A DNA stretch of 64,000 nt from Monocercomonoides exilis (lineage: Eukaryota; Preaxostyla; Oxymonadida; Polymastigidae), in contig LSRY02000036.1 in assembly GCA_001643675.2 (NCBI GenBank), positions 600,001 to 664,000 of the forward strand, read 5' to 3'. Position 1 is the first letter of the stretch; every line of letters starts with the position of its first letter. The translations under genes and the position numbers were made by a program. Of this stretch, positions 1 to 11,309 are shown piece after piece. The notes beneath the pieces are model-generated. The model had not been told where the DNA came from. It saw nothing but the letters and a program-made list of their open reading frames with translations, and ran no database searches.

Positions 1-686
1 AGTTGGTCTCTCAAATAAAACTTTTTTTTCTTATTTCCAAATTCCAAATGTCATTTTGGGCTTGGCGAATTTTATTCGATTCTTTCTTCATATTTGTTTG
101 TTCTGCATTCGTATCATTTTGAAACAATTGCTCTTTTCTTTTGCTCTTCTTATCTTTTTTGATTGTGAAATTCTTTCATCTTCAACAGTTCAACGAGTCA
201 TTTTAATAAGAAAATTAAAAAGAAGGCAAGTGAAAAATAGATAACATTGTTAAGGTGTGCAAACATTTGTTCTCCTTGTTTCAGTCAGAATTGTTGAAGC
301 CAAATGAGAAAAATATTTTCGTTCAAGAATCGTTTTATTTGTCCGTTTCTATTTTCTCATAAAAAGAATTTCTTTTGTTTCTTAGAAGTGATTGCAATTC
401 CAATCTCAGAGTGCATTTGCTTCAAATAGAAAAAAGACAAAGGAAAATATCATCATAATGAATTTCTGTTGGTTTGATCAATCAGAAACAAAAGGTTTTC
501 CATTCTTTCCTCGTTCAGTGGAGCTCTGCTGTCTCGTTGAACTTTTATTGCAAAAACAATTGTATTAAAAAACAAAGCAATTTGTGTTGAAGTTGCACTT
601 GCTTCTTGAAAGAAAATAAATGATGTTTGAATTTTTCGTTTATTTTGTTGAGAAAAGAATGAATATGAACATGTTATTCACTGAAC
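1..686. repeat. Left arm of a large inverted duplication (5' flank)
   Basis: This non-coding flank is the reverse complement, with scattered differences, of about 12775-13460. The match begins at the first base of the window (a 'agttgg..ctctcaaata' stretch is found inverted near 13445-13460), so the repeat extends off the left edge. The last part, just upstream of the ATG at 687, is nearly identical to the region upstream of the gene starting at 12774. An open frame at 56-244 has a partner in the other arm, but neither looks like a real protein (low complexity, Phe/Leu/Ile-rich). The flank and the paralogous genes it carries therefore duplicated together. Confidence 0.8.
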
Positions 687-2139
687 ATGATAAGCAGAAA
701 GGATTTTCGAGCTATTGATAAGTCTATCGATAAGTTCAAAAAGATGACATTAAAAGAACATTTTTCAGGTTTGTTCATGATTCTGTGATTTGAAGCCCAA
801 TTCTGTTTATTTTATTATTATTTTCGAAGAATTTCTTCATGAGCTGGGACGTTGCGATGAGAATGCACAAAGACAGAAAATCCTTGAAATGAATGAAATA
901 ATTGACGAAATGGAGGAAGAAGAATTCAAATCTGTCTTCACAAAAGAAATGTTCAATAAAATGGACGAAATGATTAAAGAAGGGGAAGTGAAAATTGAAA
1001 ATGCTTTTTATTTGCTGAAACACCTTGGATATTGCATCTTTTTGAAAGATATGTGGGCTTTTGGTTTTTGGTATTCTTCATTGAACAAAAGATTCGAGAA
1101 AATGATAATTGACGAATGTGAGAAGAAAGAAGAAAAAAATGATAGACTGCTGGTTGATCTTTGTGAATGCTATGCTTCCTTTAGATCCAACTTCTCAAAG
1201 GAATGGATATCAATCATTGTGCCTTGCCTTCTGAAAGCTGCATCGAGGAAAGAGGAGAGCAAAGAAGTCCAGAAAGACGTGGAAATGGCATTGTTGGCCT
1301 TGTGTAATACTAAATATTATGTATGAGCACTTCTATTTCCTTTTTGAAGTTATTGAATTTTTTCATTTTTTTATAAGCTTATCGAACAAGAACTTTACGT
1401 AAATGAGATCAAAGAAATCATCAAATATCATCAAGAACATCACAATCTAACACAACTTGCGTATCAATATGCTTGGGAGTTTTTGATCAACAGATTATTC
1501 TGCGACACATCTTTGGAAGATGTTGTTGTGAATGAACTGCATTTTTCCAGAGAAGCAGCAAGAGAATTAGAAGAGCTGACAAGACGTGTGGAATGGAAGA
1601 GAAAAAAAGAAGAAAGAAGAAAAGAAACGAAAGAAGAGCTTGCGATAACAAGATGGCTCGACTTATTATGTTGTAATTTTCTCTATCGTCTGTTGATGAA
1701 TGAAGAATATTCTGGGATTATCCAAAGCATTGCACTGTTATTCAGAGCATCAAGGGATAATTACAGCAAATTTGGCTACAGTTGCTTTGATCTTTTCGAG
1801 AGAATGGCAATTTTCAGAGGATTGAAAGTTGAAGACTTGTTAAAAGGTGGAGCAATTGATGCAGTTTTGGAAGAGATACAGCGGCCAACGTTGAATGACA
1901 AGATGGTATATAACTGCTTGGAATTTTTTATGAATGTTTCACAGAGATTGAAAGAAAAGAAGAAAGATGAAATGGAAGAAGAGAAAAGAAAGAAGATAAA
2001 AAGGAAGATATTTGAAAGGATGGAAGAAGAAGGATACGAAGATATTATCGAAAGCTTTTATGAAAGATTTGAATTTTTCAACAGACAATATTATCGAAAA
2101 CTATCGTTGAACATTTCTGATTATTTAATAAGTGTTTAG
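687..2139 (+). CDS. Helical repeat-like family protein, intact copy 1 (3 exons, 444 aa)
   Basis: Three exons: 687-768, 830-1320 and 1378-2139. Introns are 61 and 57 nt (GTTTGT..GAAG and GTATGA..TAAG) and the phases agree (82, 491 and 762 nt, no internal stop). The start is the ATG at 687, matching the ATG of the copy at 12774; the first exon is too short to show as an ORF. The product is Glu/Lys-rich and predicted almost wholly helical, with no signal peptide or membrane segment. Recognisable blocks are an EEEFKSVFTKEMFNKM stretch, a LLVDLCECY block, a LHFSREAARELEELTRRV stretch and a C-terminal LSLNISDYL. It resembles an ARM/HEAT-like solenoid, but no catalytic motif is visible. I recall this as a large family specific to Monocercomonoides; its function is unknown. 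Confidence in the gene model is high, in function nil. Confidence 0.85.
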
Positions 2140-3843
2140 GGAAACAAAATACATTGCACCCTAAAAAACAAAATTTTCACTTTTTTCATTTTATCACAAA
2201 AAATCATGTGAATATTTTTTATTGTTTATTTTTCCCAATTTCAAAAAAGAAAAATATATTCGATTGACGGTTCAATGCTCTCTTTTCTTCATCAAAAGCC
2301 TTTTCCAAATGATTTATCCATTCATCAATTTCATGAAAAAATAAAGAACATTTATTTGTTCATTCATCAACTTGAAAAGTCTCTTTTCTGATCCTTTGAG
2401 GAGTTAATAATCCTTCAGATTCTTCCCTGGCTTTTCCTTGTTTCATATGATCTCATTGAGACTGAAGATGAGAAATTAAAACCCTGCAGACAAAAAAGGA
2501 GTTTCAAAGACGAATGCAAATGGAAAGATGAAGATGCTTTCTTTTTGACCAGTGGAGAGTTGATTGCATTTTCTCATCCAAAAATGTCCTCTTTCTCTTT
2601 CCCATTTTCTCGTTCTGTTTCGTCTTCCAATGCGCCTTGGCAAGCAGTCATTAAGAATATAGCATTCACGGTCAATTCCATCTGAGAAAGAGAAAAGAAG
2701 ACTTCACAAAGAATGAATAAGTGGAATTAGAAGTAATAAAATAGAAATGATCAAGATGTTGAAGAAATATGTTGAAGGATTTGAAGAAAAAGAAGTAGAG
2801 AAGAAGAAAATAGAGAAGAAGAAGAAGAGCAGTTGGTTTCCCTTGTTGTGAAGTTGACTCAAGAAAGTGGAAGATGACTGTGCTTTTTCTGCAATCAGCC
2901 TCCAATCAGTGAAATGATGTTTGCAAGGGAAAGAATTTGACAGAAGATGAATTTCCAAAATGTTCCCTTTCATGCCAGGTGAAGATGTTATTATGGGTGC
3001 TTTTTGGCTTTTCTTGACTCGCAAACTGGCTTCAGCTGGAATAACAAGCGAAAAAAGAAAATTCCTCTCCAGAAAGTTCATTGTGAAGTCTCAGAAACAA
3101 GCAGGCCAAGAATGGATCACTTCAAGCTCCAAAGGAGAAAACAGCTTTTCCTTCCTCTTCTTCTATCCTTTTTAATTTGATTTTATTTGTTTTTGTTTGA
3201 AAGTGAACTTCAGACAAATCCTGCTTTCATGCGCGTTCACTTGCCTTTGCCTGTGTTGTCTGAAAGAAACAGAATATCTGTTTGTCTGAGCAGTGAGTTG
3301 TCATCTTTGAAGAAATAATTATCAAAGGGAATTGGGAAGAGGAAGAGAAAGAGGAACACATGAGATTATGAACATTGATGTGATGTTGCATCCAAAGTGA
3401 AGCTGTGAAAGATTCTTCAAAAATTCAGTGAGATTTGCTGAAATGCAATGGAAAGTGCCGTGTCACAAGCAAACAAACAGAAGAAAAAGAAGATCGATTG
3501 ATTGCTGAAATGAAGATAGATGCTATGTGAATGTGTGAATGAATGAAGGAGAGGGTGTGAGTGAAGTCGAAGTGGAAGATGAAAATGGCAAGAGTAAATG
3601 AAATGAATGAAGAATGAACAATTTTTGTGGAATATTCTTTGTGTCAAGCAAAATATGTGATTTCAGAACAAAATCTTTTCTCTTCTTTTCTCTTCTCCAC
3701 TTTTCTCATTATCTTTTTTCTGCTAATTTTCTGTCTTCTGCCTCTTCTGAACCTCATTTTCAATTCTATTCCGTTTCATTCCGCTCTTCCACAGCTTTTC
3801 TGAGAGCATGACAGAAGGAATGGAATCAAAAAGAGCATTTGCT
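2140..3843. other. Intergenic, no supportable gene
   Basis: About 1.7 kb between two convergent family members. Overlapping short frames occur on both strands (for example 2960-3175 plus and 2704-3081 minus), but none has a partner exon, a domain or biased composition. It may contain decayed coding sequence. Confidence 0.5.
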
Positions 3844-5389
3844 TTACAGACGCACATGAAGGAATTCTGCATTTGAAGTTAAATTATCGTCTCCAATTAT
3901 CTCTTTAACAAAAAACAATAGCAATCCGGTTATGCAATCTTCGTATCCTTCTTCTTCCATCTTTTCAAATAATTCAATTTTTGCTGCCTTTCTTTTCGCT
4001 TCTTCCGTTTCATCACCAGTCTTTCCTTTCAACATTTCACAAATCCTTTTAAAGAATTCAAAATAATCGTAAGCATGTTCATCTTTAAATGTTGTTTGCC
4101 TTATTTCCTCCAAAAATACATCAACAACTCCGCCTTTCAACAAATCACCAATTCGTGTATCTCTATTTTCCGCAAATATTCTCAAAGAATAAATGCACCA
4201 GTGGCTGATTTCTTCATTGTTCTCCTTTGCCATTCGAAGCAGTTGAATAATGCTGCTGATAAGCTCAACATTTCTTTCGTTCCACAATTTGTGGGAGGAT
4301 AAAAATGTGTAAAATAATCGGAGTCATTTCACAAAACAAAATGGTCTTTTGTTTCTTCTTCTTTTCTCGACCAATTCACATTTCTTGTCAGCTCTTCCAG
4401 TTCTCTTGCTGCCTCTCTCGCAAAATGCAGTTCTTCAGCAATTGCGCCATTCAAACAACGATCTCTGAATAATCTTTGAATCAAAAACTCCCAAGCTGAT
4501 TGATACGCCAGATGGATTAGATTGTAATTCTCCTGATGATATTTGATGATTTCTTTGATTTTATCCAGAAACAATTTTTTCCTCACTTTCTATTTAAAAA
4601 AACAAGAATAATAGCAATAAACAAAAATAAATGCAATTCATTCAATCAATTAATTCATTAATAAAGTTCACCTCAAATTTCCCAATGTTGCTCAAAGCTA
4701 ACAAAGCTAATTCAGTTTCTTTTTGAACTTCATCATTTTCCTCTTTATTCAACGCAACTTTCAGAAGATAAGGCACACAAAACGATATCGACTCGGATGA
4801 AAGCTTATTGAAAAGAAAGACATTGCATTCGCAAAGATCAACAAGAAGCTTTTCATCCTTATCTTCTTCCTTTTTCTTTTCTTCATCGGAAATCATCTTT
4901 TCGAATCTTTTGCTCAACGAAGTTTTTCTGAATTCAGAAATCCCCATATTTTTCAACATTTTGCAATATCCAATGTGCTTCATCAGCAAAATAGACTTTT
5001 CCATCGCCAAATTCTTTTCTTCGATCATTTTGTTCGCTTTATTGAGCATTTCTATCGTGAATATGGATTCAAACTCTTTTCTGCCCATTTTCTCAACTAT
5101 TCTCCTTATTTCCTCGATTTTCTGTTTCTGTTCATCCTCATCGCAATCTTCCAACTCAGAAAACTCCTCTTCAAAAATCACAAAAATATTCTAATCATTG
5201 AAAATTTTATCAGAGAAAAAAAAACCACAAACTTGAAAACTTTTCTGTTAGCTCTGATATGAATTCTTCAATATCATCACCATCAAATTCGTTTTCCCTT
5301 TTTTCTTCATTATTATCAACGAAGTTAAAATTATTTTTTTACATGTCTTTCTCATCCTCAAAGTTAAATATTGGAATTATTTTGCTCAT
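3844..5389 (-). pseudogene. Helical family member, broken copy 2
   Basis: Same three-exon plan as the intact copies. A probable first exon starts at the ATG at 5389 and ends at 5233; exon 2 is 5168-4672; exon 3 is 4589-3844. Family blocks are clear (EFESIFTIEMLNKANKM, LLVDLCECN, LHFAREAARELEELTR). Three lesions are visible: an in-frame TAA at 5341-5339 in the N-terminal exon, an in-frame TGA at 4331-4329 where relatives read a Trp-containing segment, and a shift of reading frame between about 4329 and 4287 before the frame resumes at WNERNVELISS. The C-terminus also ends in an unrelated tail instead of LSLNISDYF. Its N-terminus differs from that of copies 1 and 3, so it belongs to another subgroup. 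Sequencing error could explain one lesion, hardly all. Confidence 0.75.
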
Positions 5390-5711
5390 CAGATAATCTG
5401 GGCATTCAAAAAATATCACCAATTTCACAAACAAGATAATCGATTGATTCAAACATATTTGTTTTTCAAACAAGCTCTGGGTTCACAATTTCAAATCAAA
5501 TAGATTTTCTTGGTTAATATTTTTTGCTTATAGGGAAAAACTTGCGTGAGCCTTCTCTGTTCCTTTGCTTGAGAAATTAAGCAATTCTTTTTTCTTTGAA
5601 GTGATCAATCCCATTATTTAAATTTCAAGTTTTGGATGTTATTTGTGGACAAATTCTGAGGAAGGAACAATAGATTTTTCGGCAAAAGTCACCTTTGGTT
5701 GGCCTAATTTT

Positions 5712-5764
<53 letters not shown>

Positions 5765-6078
5765 CGAATGAAGTGCATTGTTAATTAATAAAAAGTGTTC
5801 ATATGTGATATTTTAGGTGAATTGAAGTGCGGAAATGTGTTTATAAATAAAAAAATAATGGATATTTTTTTAAATTTATGGGATGTGATCATTATTTTTT
5901 TTGTTTGATCGAAAATTCAAAAGAATCGAAAAGAAGTTCATAAGCTATTAAAGACATTTCTGAACAAAACAATGCTTGGCAATGGATGTTTGGAACAATA
6001 CTGAAAGGAAAATCCCCTTTTTGCAGGAGACACAGAATTCCAATGAATTTTATCGGAGAGAATACAGGGAAGAAGTGT
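5390..6078. other. AT-rich intergenic region with T tract
   Basis: Upstream of the broken family copy and the transposase relic. Apart from the homopolymer T run I see nothing. The last 150 bp may be the decayed 5' part of the transposase, because Cys-containing codons precede the recognisable zinc-ribbon remnant. Confidence 0.4.
5717..5764. repeat. Uninterrupted T tract (about 48 T)
   Basis: A homopolymer run of about 48 T on the plus strand in AT-rich intergenic DNA. A similar run of about 53 T lies at 38046-38098. On the minus strand these are poly(A). Length may be affected by assembly. Confidence 0.9.
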
Positions 6079-6708
6079 TGGAGATGCAAAAAATAAAGGG
6101 CGAAACGTTCATTATTTCATGGAAGTCAGTTTAAAAAAATGCACATCAAAATTGAAAAAGTGCTGTTGATTATTCTCTTTTTTTGGATTGGAATGACCAT
6201 CAAACATGGAAGTCTTCTACTCAGTATTCACAGGCACTCAGTCGGTTTTTGGTACAGTGCATGTGGATATGCTTGCAAACAATACCTAATATACTAGCCT
6301 ATTCAACTTGGAGGTGAAAGCAAGACAGTGAAAATAGATGAATGCTTTTTACGTCGAAGAAAATATCGAAGAGGAAGATACAAGAGGAAACAATGGATTT
6401 TTGGAGTAATCGAAAGAAGATAGTGTCTGCAAGTTTGGAAAAAAATGCTATGGATCTTCAAAGATTGTTCAAGAAGTTCTTTGTTACCTATTATAAAACA
6501 GCACATATTGCCTGGAACCACTGTAATGAGTGATTCTTGGAGAGCATATGCAACATTGGCAAAAGAAGGCTATTCAGTCAAAACCGGGGATGATCTCATC
6601 GAAAACATTCACATTCGTTTTCAGTCACATTCTTCCATGCACCGACATTTTTGGTCAATTTTTCATTCATTTTCCATCGCATGTTATCACAGGGCTGAAA
6701 ATATATAA
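6079..6708 (+). mobile_element. Decayed Merlin / IS1595-like transposase (pseudogene)
   Basis: Reading one frame (codons starting at 6301+3n), a Merlin/IS1016-IS1595-type transposase can be followed. In order it shows a zinc-ribbon remnant KCWRCKK, then KVLLIILFFW, then IQLGGESKTVKIDECFL with the first catalytic Asp (IDE), then RKYRRGRYKRKQWIFGVI, then LLPIIKQHILPGTTVMSDSW with the second catalytic Asp (SDSW), then RAYATLAKEGY. Three in-frame stops interrupt it (after CKK, at 6295-6297, and after GVIERR). The region that should carry the last acidic residue has diverged into unrelated sequence. The element is dead. Its 3' end is similar to an inverted fragment at about 38690-38900. I could not delimit terminal inverted repeats. 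Confidence 0.75.
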
Positions 6709-7035
6709 TCACATTTTTTATTATTATGATGTGTGAAATTTTCAATGAAAATTCGATTTTTTGATCAAAGATTTCAATATTTTGATTTTTCAAAATTTTA
6801 TTTAAATAAGTCTAAATAACATAATAAAACATTAAAACAATTTTTTTTTATTGAAAAATGTGTTTTTGTGAAGAATTTTCAAAAATTAAAAAATCTACCT
6901 AAAATTAATAATTTCAAAATTTTCTTTTTATTTTTTTTTTGTGTTTAGGATCATCATGCATAATCACAATTCGATATTGTCACAAAAAGAAGTGCAAAAA
7001 CCGATGTGATTTTATCCGGTTTTGACTATAAATAC

Positions 7036-7299
7036 ATTTGGGTGATTCTTTTTAAAATCATATTATTCCATTCAAAAATTCCAAATAGAAAACTTCATTT
7101 TAATATCAACAAAAGAACACTGAAAAATGAAAAGGCTTATTGAAAACATCTTCATAAACATTTGAGCAATAATTTTTTTATTTGAATAATGATGGTATTC
7201 TTGACTTTTGGAAGAAAATAAAATGGTCAAAGTCGAAAAACATTTAATCATTCAACTCACTTAAAAAAGTTATGATTTTGGAAATAATCACAAATTTGT
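7036..7299. repeat. MITE-like element, family A, copy 1
   Basis: About 264 bp bounded by an inverted pair. The left end reads like 'tgggtgattctttttaaaat' and the right end is the inverse, 'gattttggaaataatcaca'. The same terminal sequences, about 260 bp apart, occur at 17892-18152 and 61550-61814. There is no ORF inside, so it is a non-autonomous element. Boundaries are good to about 10 bp. Confidence 0.6.
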
Positions 7300-7633
7300 T
7301 TTATTTTCTTTCTTTCTTTCTATCTTTCTTTTTTTGAAAAAACAATTTTCCAATCAAGTTTCCACTTTTCATGTCAAAAAAAATTATTGAAATATTTATT
7401 TTGTGTCAAATGCAGGTGAAAATGAAAATTGAATATTTTCATTAGATTCTCTTTCCAATTCATCAGAAATTTGATGAAAATATTCAATTTTCATTTCCAT
7501 CTGAATATAAAACAAGAGGAACATTTAGAATTATTTGTACCATTTAATTTTTTTGTTGTTCTTTTTTGTGATTTTTTTTATTCTTTTCCAGACGAACTAA
7601 CGTATTATTGCAAGCATCTGCATCAAAAGATAT

Positions 7634-7817
7634 GGGGCATATTTTTTGCATTTATAGAAAATTCAACGATTTGTTCCTAACTTTTTCTGCAATCAAATAA
7701 TTGTAATTCTGACATTCTCACGCAAAATCAAACATAGAAGTATTGATATGTTGAGAAAAATCTTCAAAGCGCAATTTGGAACAAAATTCACAAAGCAAAA
7801 TAGTTCGTCCCATATTG
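7634..7817. repeat. MITE-like element, family B, copy 1
   Basis: About 184 bp. It aligns by eye with 37331-37518 in direct orientation and with 10894-11080 in inverse orientation. Shared landmarks in order are a 'tgcatttat' block, 'gatttgttc', 'aattctaaca/aattctgaca', 'ggaacaaaattc' and a terminal 'gtccca'. It is non-coding. Confidence 0.6.
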
Positions 7818-8261
7818 AAATAGAATCACAAACATGTCAGAGAAAAAGCTTTCTTGAAGGAATAATTTCATTTTCAAGTCAAACAAACTCGTTTTTCTTA
7901 TTGTTAAAGGTTAAGAAATACACAAACTACCGGTTTTTCCACAAACTACTTCTTTATTAACCAAGGGAAAATAAATCTCCCTCAAATTTCTGAATGAAAT
8001 TCAAAAAAATAAAAATAAAAATAAAAAATGTTAAGTTATCATTTACAACAGATGCTAAATTAACTGGATAAATATGAAAAACTTAAAAATAAAACAAAAC
8101 TTATAAAAATTTATGAACATTTAAAACATTAAACAACAATACTTCGATTTATGAAAAAATCGTATTGAATACACAAATAATCTCTCTATACAGTTATTAA
8201 AAATAAAATGTTATATAAAAACTCTTCATAGATAAGTCTACAAAGGCAGTCTTTTTTTTTT

Positions 8262-10832
8262 CTATCCCCACAGCATTTCAAACTCTTTCAACAGCATCCA
8301 CTCACGTGGGTCTCCCCCATACGCTTTCCTCACAATTAGTATCTTCTTCTCCCTATCGTACTCAAACGATGATGCCCTTTGGTCGTTGAAATGGATCTTG
8401 CTCGGCTCCTCTGCCACACCCAGAATCCTGATCTCCTCCAGCACGTGCATCGAGTTGTACCCAACTTCCGTCACTGACACAGACAGCCTTCCGCCTTTCT
8501 TGCCACGGCCCCTCTGCGTAACTTGGAACCTCACCGCAGACTTCTTGCAGTCCCCGTTCTCATCAACACTCTCACCGTCATCCACAGAGATATATCCAAA
8601 GGCACACTCGTTGTAATCCAGCGCTGCAATAACTGTGAATGGAGCATCTTTCATATTCATCAGCCGCCGAGCCACGTAGTTCTGCTTTGTGAATATCGCC
8701 CCGCCCCGAATATGAACTGGAATTGTGTTCAGATCTGCTGGCAGATCCACTTCAACACCGTTCAGCTCTCTAAATTCATTGCTTTCATTCGAGCTCTCCT
8801 CCTCTTCATTCGCCTCGACGCTCTTGTCTTCTGCCCCTGACCAGTAATCATACCACCTCGCCCTCGGGAAGTAGCAGCCTGTGGCCTTCTTTGCTCCTGG
8901 CTCAAGCACTGGGGAGACTAGAAGCGCACTGCCCAGCATCGCCTGGCTGTCGATTTTCAGGCAATTTGAGTCTCCTGGAAATTCCATTGAAAGCGAGCGA
9001 ATGATTGGCACACCTTCGTCATGCGATTGATGCATTAGTGTGTAGAAATAGCTCTGGATCTTCTGCCTTTCTTGAAGGAACCTGCGGTTGTATGACGTGT
9101 ACGGCTCTCCAAACGCGTACATCTCCTGCGAAATAGAATCATCAGAGCGGTGGTTTCTAAAGAACGGGTACAGAAAAGCTGCAGCCTCAGTCCAGCGGGT
9201 CAGCAGTTCCGCATTTGTGTCCCCGTTGAAGCCACCCACGTCGCAGCCAGTGAATGGCATGCCAAACAAGCCCGACGAAAGGATCCCGCTGATCGAGTCC
9301 CTCAGATCCTCCCACTTCGCTTCATTTTCACCAAGCCACAAAAAGTTGTTCTTCCCACTTCCTGCAAAACTCGCCCTGGACAAAACAAATGGACGTTTGT
9401 TGCTGTTGACAGCTTTCAGTCCTTCGATTGTGTGGATGTTCTCCATGTGCGCATACAGTGAGTGCGTCAGATAGTACGGCCCTGCAGCAGTGACAGCGTC
9501 AGACTGAACGCCGTGATGATCCAGTTCCCCTGGCGTCCAGGCATATTTAGTCTTTCCTCCATCTTCATCGCACTCGCCATTGCAGAAGTTGGAGATCTCA
9601 TTCATGTCGTTCCAGATCCCATCCAAATTCAGTTCCTTCACAAACTTTGAGATGCGACTCGCCCACCAGCTCCCGCCGCCTGTCGAAAAGAAGTCTGGGA
9701 AGATCGTTCGTCCTGGCCACACTTCGCCAATGTAAGGCTGAGAAGTTCTATTTCTCAAATAGTATCCAGATGAGGCCAGACTTTCATAAGGTTCGTATCC
9801 TGACTCAATCTTCACTCCAGGATTTACAATCGCAACATATCGAATTCTTTTCTTTTCTTTAATGTCAGAAATAAATCGAGCAAACTGAGCTTTGGGGTAA
9901 TTAACAGGATCTGTTGTAAAAAGCTTCTTTCCATCCATATAATCAATATCCGCCCACATTACATCCAATGGTAAGTTATATTTATCGTAATTTTCCACAA
10001 CATTTCGCACATCATCAATTGATTTATAGCCCCAAGCACACTGATGAAATCCAGTTGCCCACTGAGGTACAAGAGCTGGCTTTCCAATTACGTCTGTGTA
10101 TTGCTTAATCACATCTTTTTGGGTTGGACCCAAAAAAATGTAAAAATCTAGCATTTCGCCTGCCATTGCACGATATGTTATCCAACCATCTTGTAATTCA
10201 ACTTGCATTGGTGCACTGTTGCAGAAGAAAATTCCGTGAGCCTTTCCGTTTGGACGAACTTCAACATGAAACGGATGAGATCCATAAAGATTTTGATCAT
10301 CTGGAGGTGTTCCTCTATCTTGGTTGTGTATCGTATAGTTAAACGGATGTTTCAGAGCATATCTGCTTCTTCGACTTCCCAATCCGTATATGACTGAATT
10401 TTTTCCTGTAGTTGTTGTTAAAGAAATAAATTCTTTTTCTAATATAAGCGGGTGATCAAAACGTAGTGTTTGAGTATCAAAAATAACATCTCCAGTATCT
10501 TTTCGCTTGATAATTATTCCTCCTTTATCTATAAATTCAAACACATAATTTGTTTGAGAAGCAGCTTTTGTAACTTCTGAAATCTGCAATACATTTGGGA
10601 TATTCATATATTTTTTTGAACGATCATAAAAACGTATGTGAATACGATCTTTAGTTTGACAATATATGTCAAAACTAAAGAATGTGGGATCAGGTGGAAA
10701 AGGTCCATTTCCTATATATCGCGTGAATGATCCAGTATATCCGTATGCTGTTTCTTTAGCATAAACATCATATCTAGGCAATTCCGCTTCGCAAAATTGC
10801 AACACAATACTGATTGCCACAATCGAAATCAT
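8262..10832 (-). CDS. Secreted alpha-glucosidase, glycoside hydrolase family 31
   Basis: Intronless, 856 aa. The start is taken as the ATG at 10832 because it begins a good signal peptide (MISIVAISIVLQFCEA, cleavage before ELP); an upstream in-frame TTG is not needed. GH31 enzymes hydrolyse terminal alpha-glucosyl bonds with retention, as in maltase or lysosomal acid alpha-glucosidase. The nucleophile motif WNDMNEIS is present (Asp about residue 409), as is the acid/base loop GCDVGGF (Asp about residue 531). Other family blocks are LDVMWADIDYMDG, PFVLSRASFAGSG, FLYPFFRNHRSDD and the C-terminal beta-sandwich. Length fits the family. It probably digests starch or maltodextrin in a lysosome-like compartment or outside the cell. 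The N-terminal third is AT-rich and the rest clearly GC-richer. A Glu/Ser-rich insertion lies near residue 680. Confidence 0.93.
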   Translation of the reverse strand: MISIVAISIVLQFCEAELPRYDVYAKETAYGYTGSFTRYIGNGPFPPDPTFFSFDIYCQTKDRIHIRFYDRSKKYMNIPNVLQISEVTKAASQTNYVFEFIDKGGIIIKRKDTGDVIFDTQTLRFDHPLILEKEFISLTTTTGKNSVIYGLGSRRSRYALKHPFNYTIHNQDRGTPPDDQNLYGSHPFHVEVRPNGKAHGIFFCNSAPMQVELQDGWITYRAMAGEMLDFYIFLGPTQKDVIKQYTDVIGKPALVPQWATGFHQCAWGYKSIDDVRNVVENYDKYNLPLDVMWADIDYMDGKKLFTTDPVNYPKAQFARFISDIKEKKRIRYVAIVNPGVKIESGYEPYESLASSGYYLRNRTSQPYIGEVWPGRTIFPDFFSTGGGSWWASRISKFVKELNLDGIWNDMNEISNFCNGECDEDGGKTKYAWTPGELDHHGVQSDAVTAAGPYYLTHSLYAHMENIHTIEGLKAVNSNKRPFVLSRASFAGSGKNNFLWLGENEAKWEDLRDSISGILSSGLFGMPFTGCDVGGFNGDTNAELLTRWTEAAAFLYPFFRNHRSDDSISQEMYAFGEPYTSYNRRFLQERQKIQSYFYTLMHQSHDEGVPIIRSLSMEFPGDSNCLKIDSQAMLGSALLVSPVLEPGAKKATGCYFPRARWYDYWSGAEDKSVEANEEEESSNESNEFRELNGVEVDLPADLNTIPVHIRGGAIFTKQNYVARRLMNMKDAPFTVIAALDYNECAFGYISVDDGESVDENGDCKKSAVRFQVTQRGRGKKGGRLSVSVTEVGYNSMHVLEEIRILGVAEEPSKIHFNDQRASSFEYDREKKILIVRKAYGGDPREWMLLKEFEMLWG

Positions 10833-10893
10833 TCTCACTTTATTCAAGATCGAACTATATATATAATTTAATTAAGAACATGAAATAGTTGAA

Positions 10894-11080
10894 GATTTGG
10901 GACGAAATAGATTACTTTTTGAATTTTGTTCTACACATTGCTTTCAAAGATTTTTCTCAACTTTTTTATACTTCAATATTTTATTTTGCATGAGGATGCC
11001 AGAATAACAATAATACGATGTGAGAAAAAGTTTGGAACTAATCATTGAATTTTTCATAAATGCAAAAATTCTGTGTCATT
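10894..11080. repeat. MITE-like element, family B, copy 2 (inverted)
   Basis: About 187 bp in the AT-rich gap upstream of the glucosidase gene. It is the reverse complement of the family B copies at 7634 and 37331 ('atttgggacgaaat' at the left, 'aattttgttc', 'gatttttctcaac', 'cataaatgcaaaaat' near the right end). The rest of the 10833-11309 gap is featureless AT-rich sequence. Confidence 0.6.
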
Positions 11081-11309
11081 TTCTAATTTGAATTAAGATG
11101 GTGATTTTAAATTTTTGCACTTTGATGTGAATAAAGTGACCTCAATACAAATTAACATAGGGCTATTAAAAAATACCTCCATTAATTCAAATTTCTCGAC
11201 TTAATCTGAATTGTATCTATTTTATTTGAATAAACTCTATCTTTTCGAATAAACACGAGATCATTCAAATAAAGTGCGTTTATTAAAATTATAAAAATCC
11301 ATTCATAAT

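Larger units (their letters stand above)
6709..8261. other. AT-rich intergenic region with two MITE-like copies
   Basis: About 1.55 kb between the transposase relic and the 3' end of the glucosidase gene. It holds the two inverted-repeat elements annotated separately (7036-7299 and 7634-7817). A fragment near 6950-7025 again resembles the transposase-end repeat ('cgatgtgattttatcc'). Short ORFs here look spurious. Confidence 0.5.

Noticed and set aside
3844-5389. Reassigned stop codons (TGA or TAA as sense) as an explanation for the broken family copy
   Set aside because: All other genes here terminate at TAA, TAG or TGA without read-through, and a frameshift is also present, so pseudogenisation is simpler.
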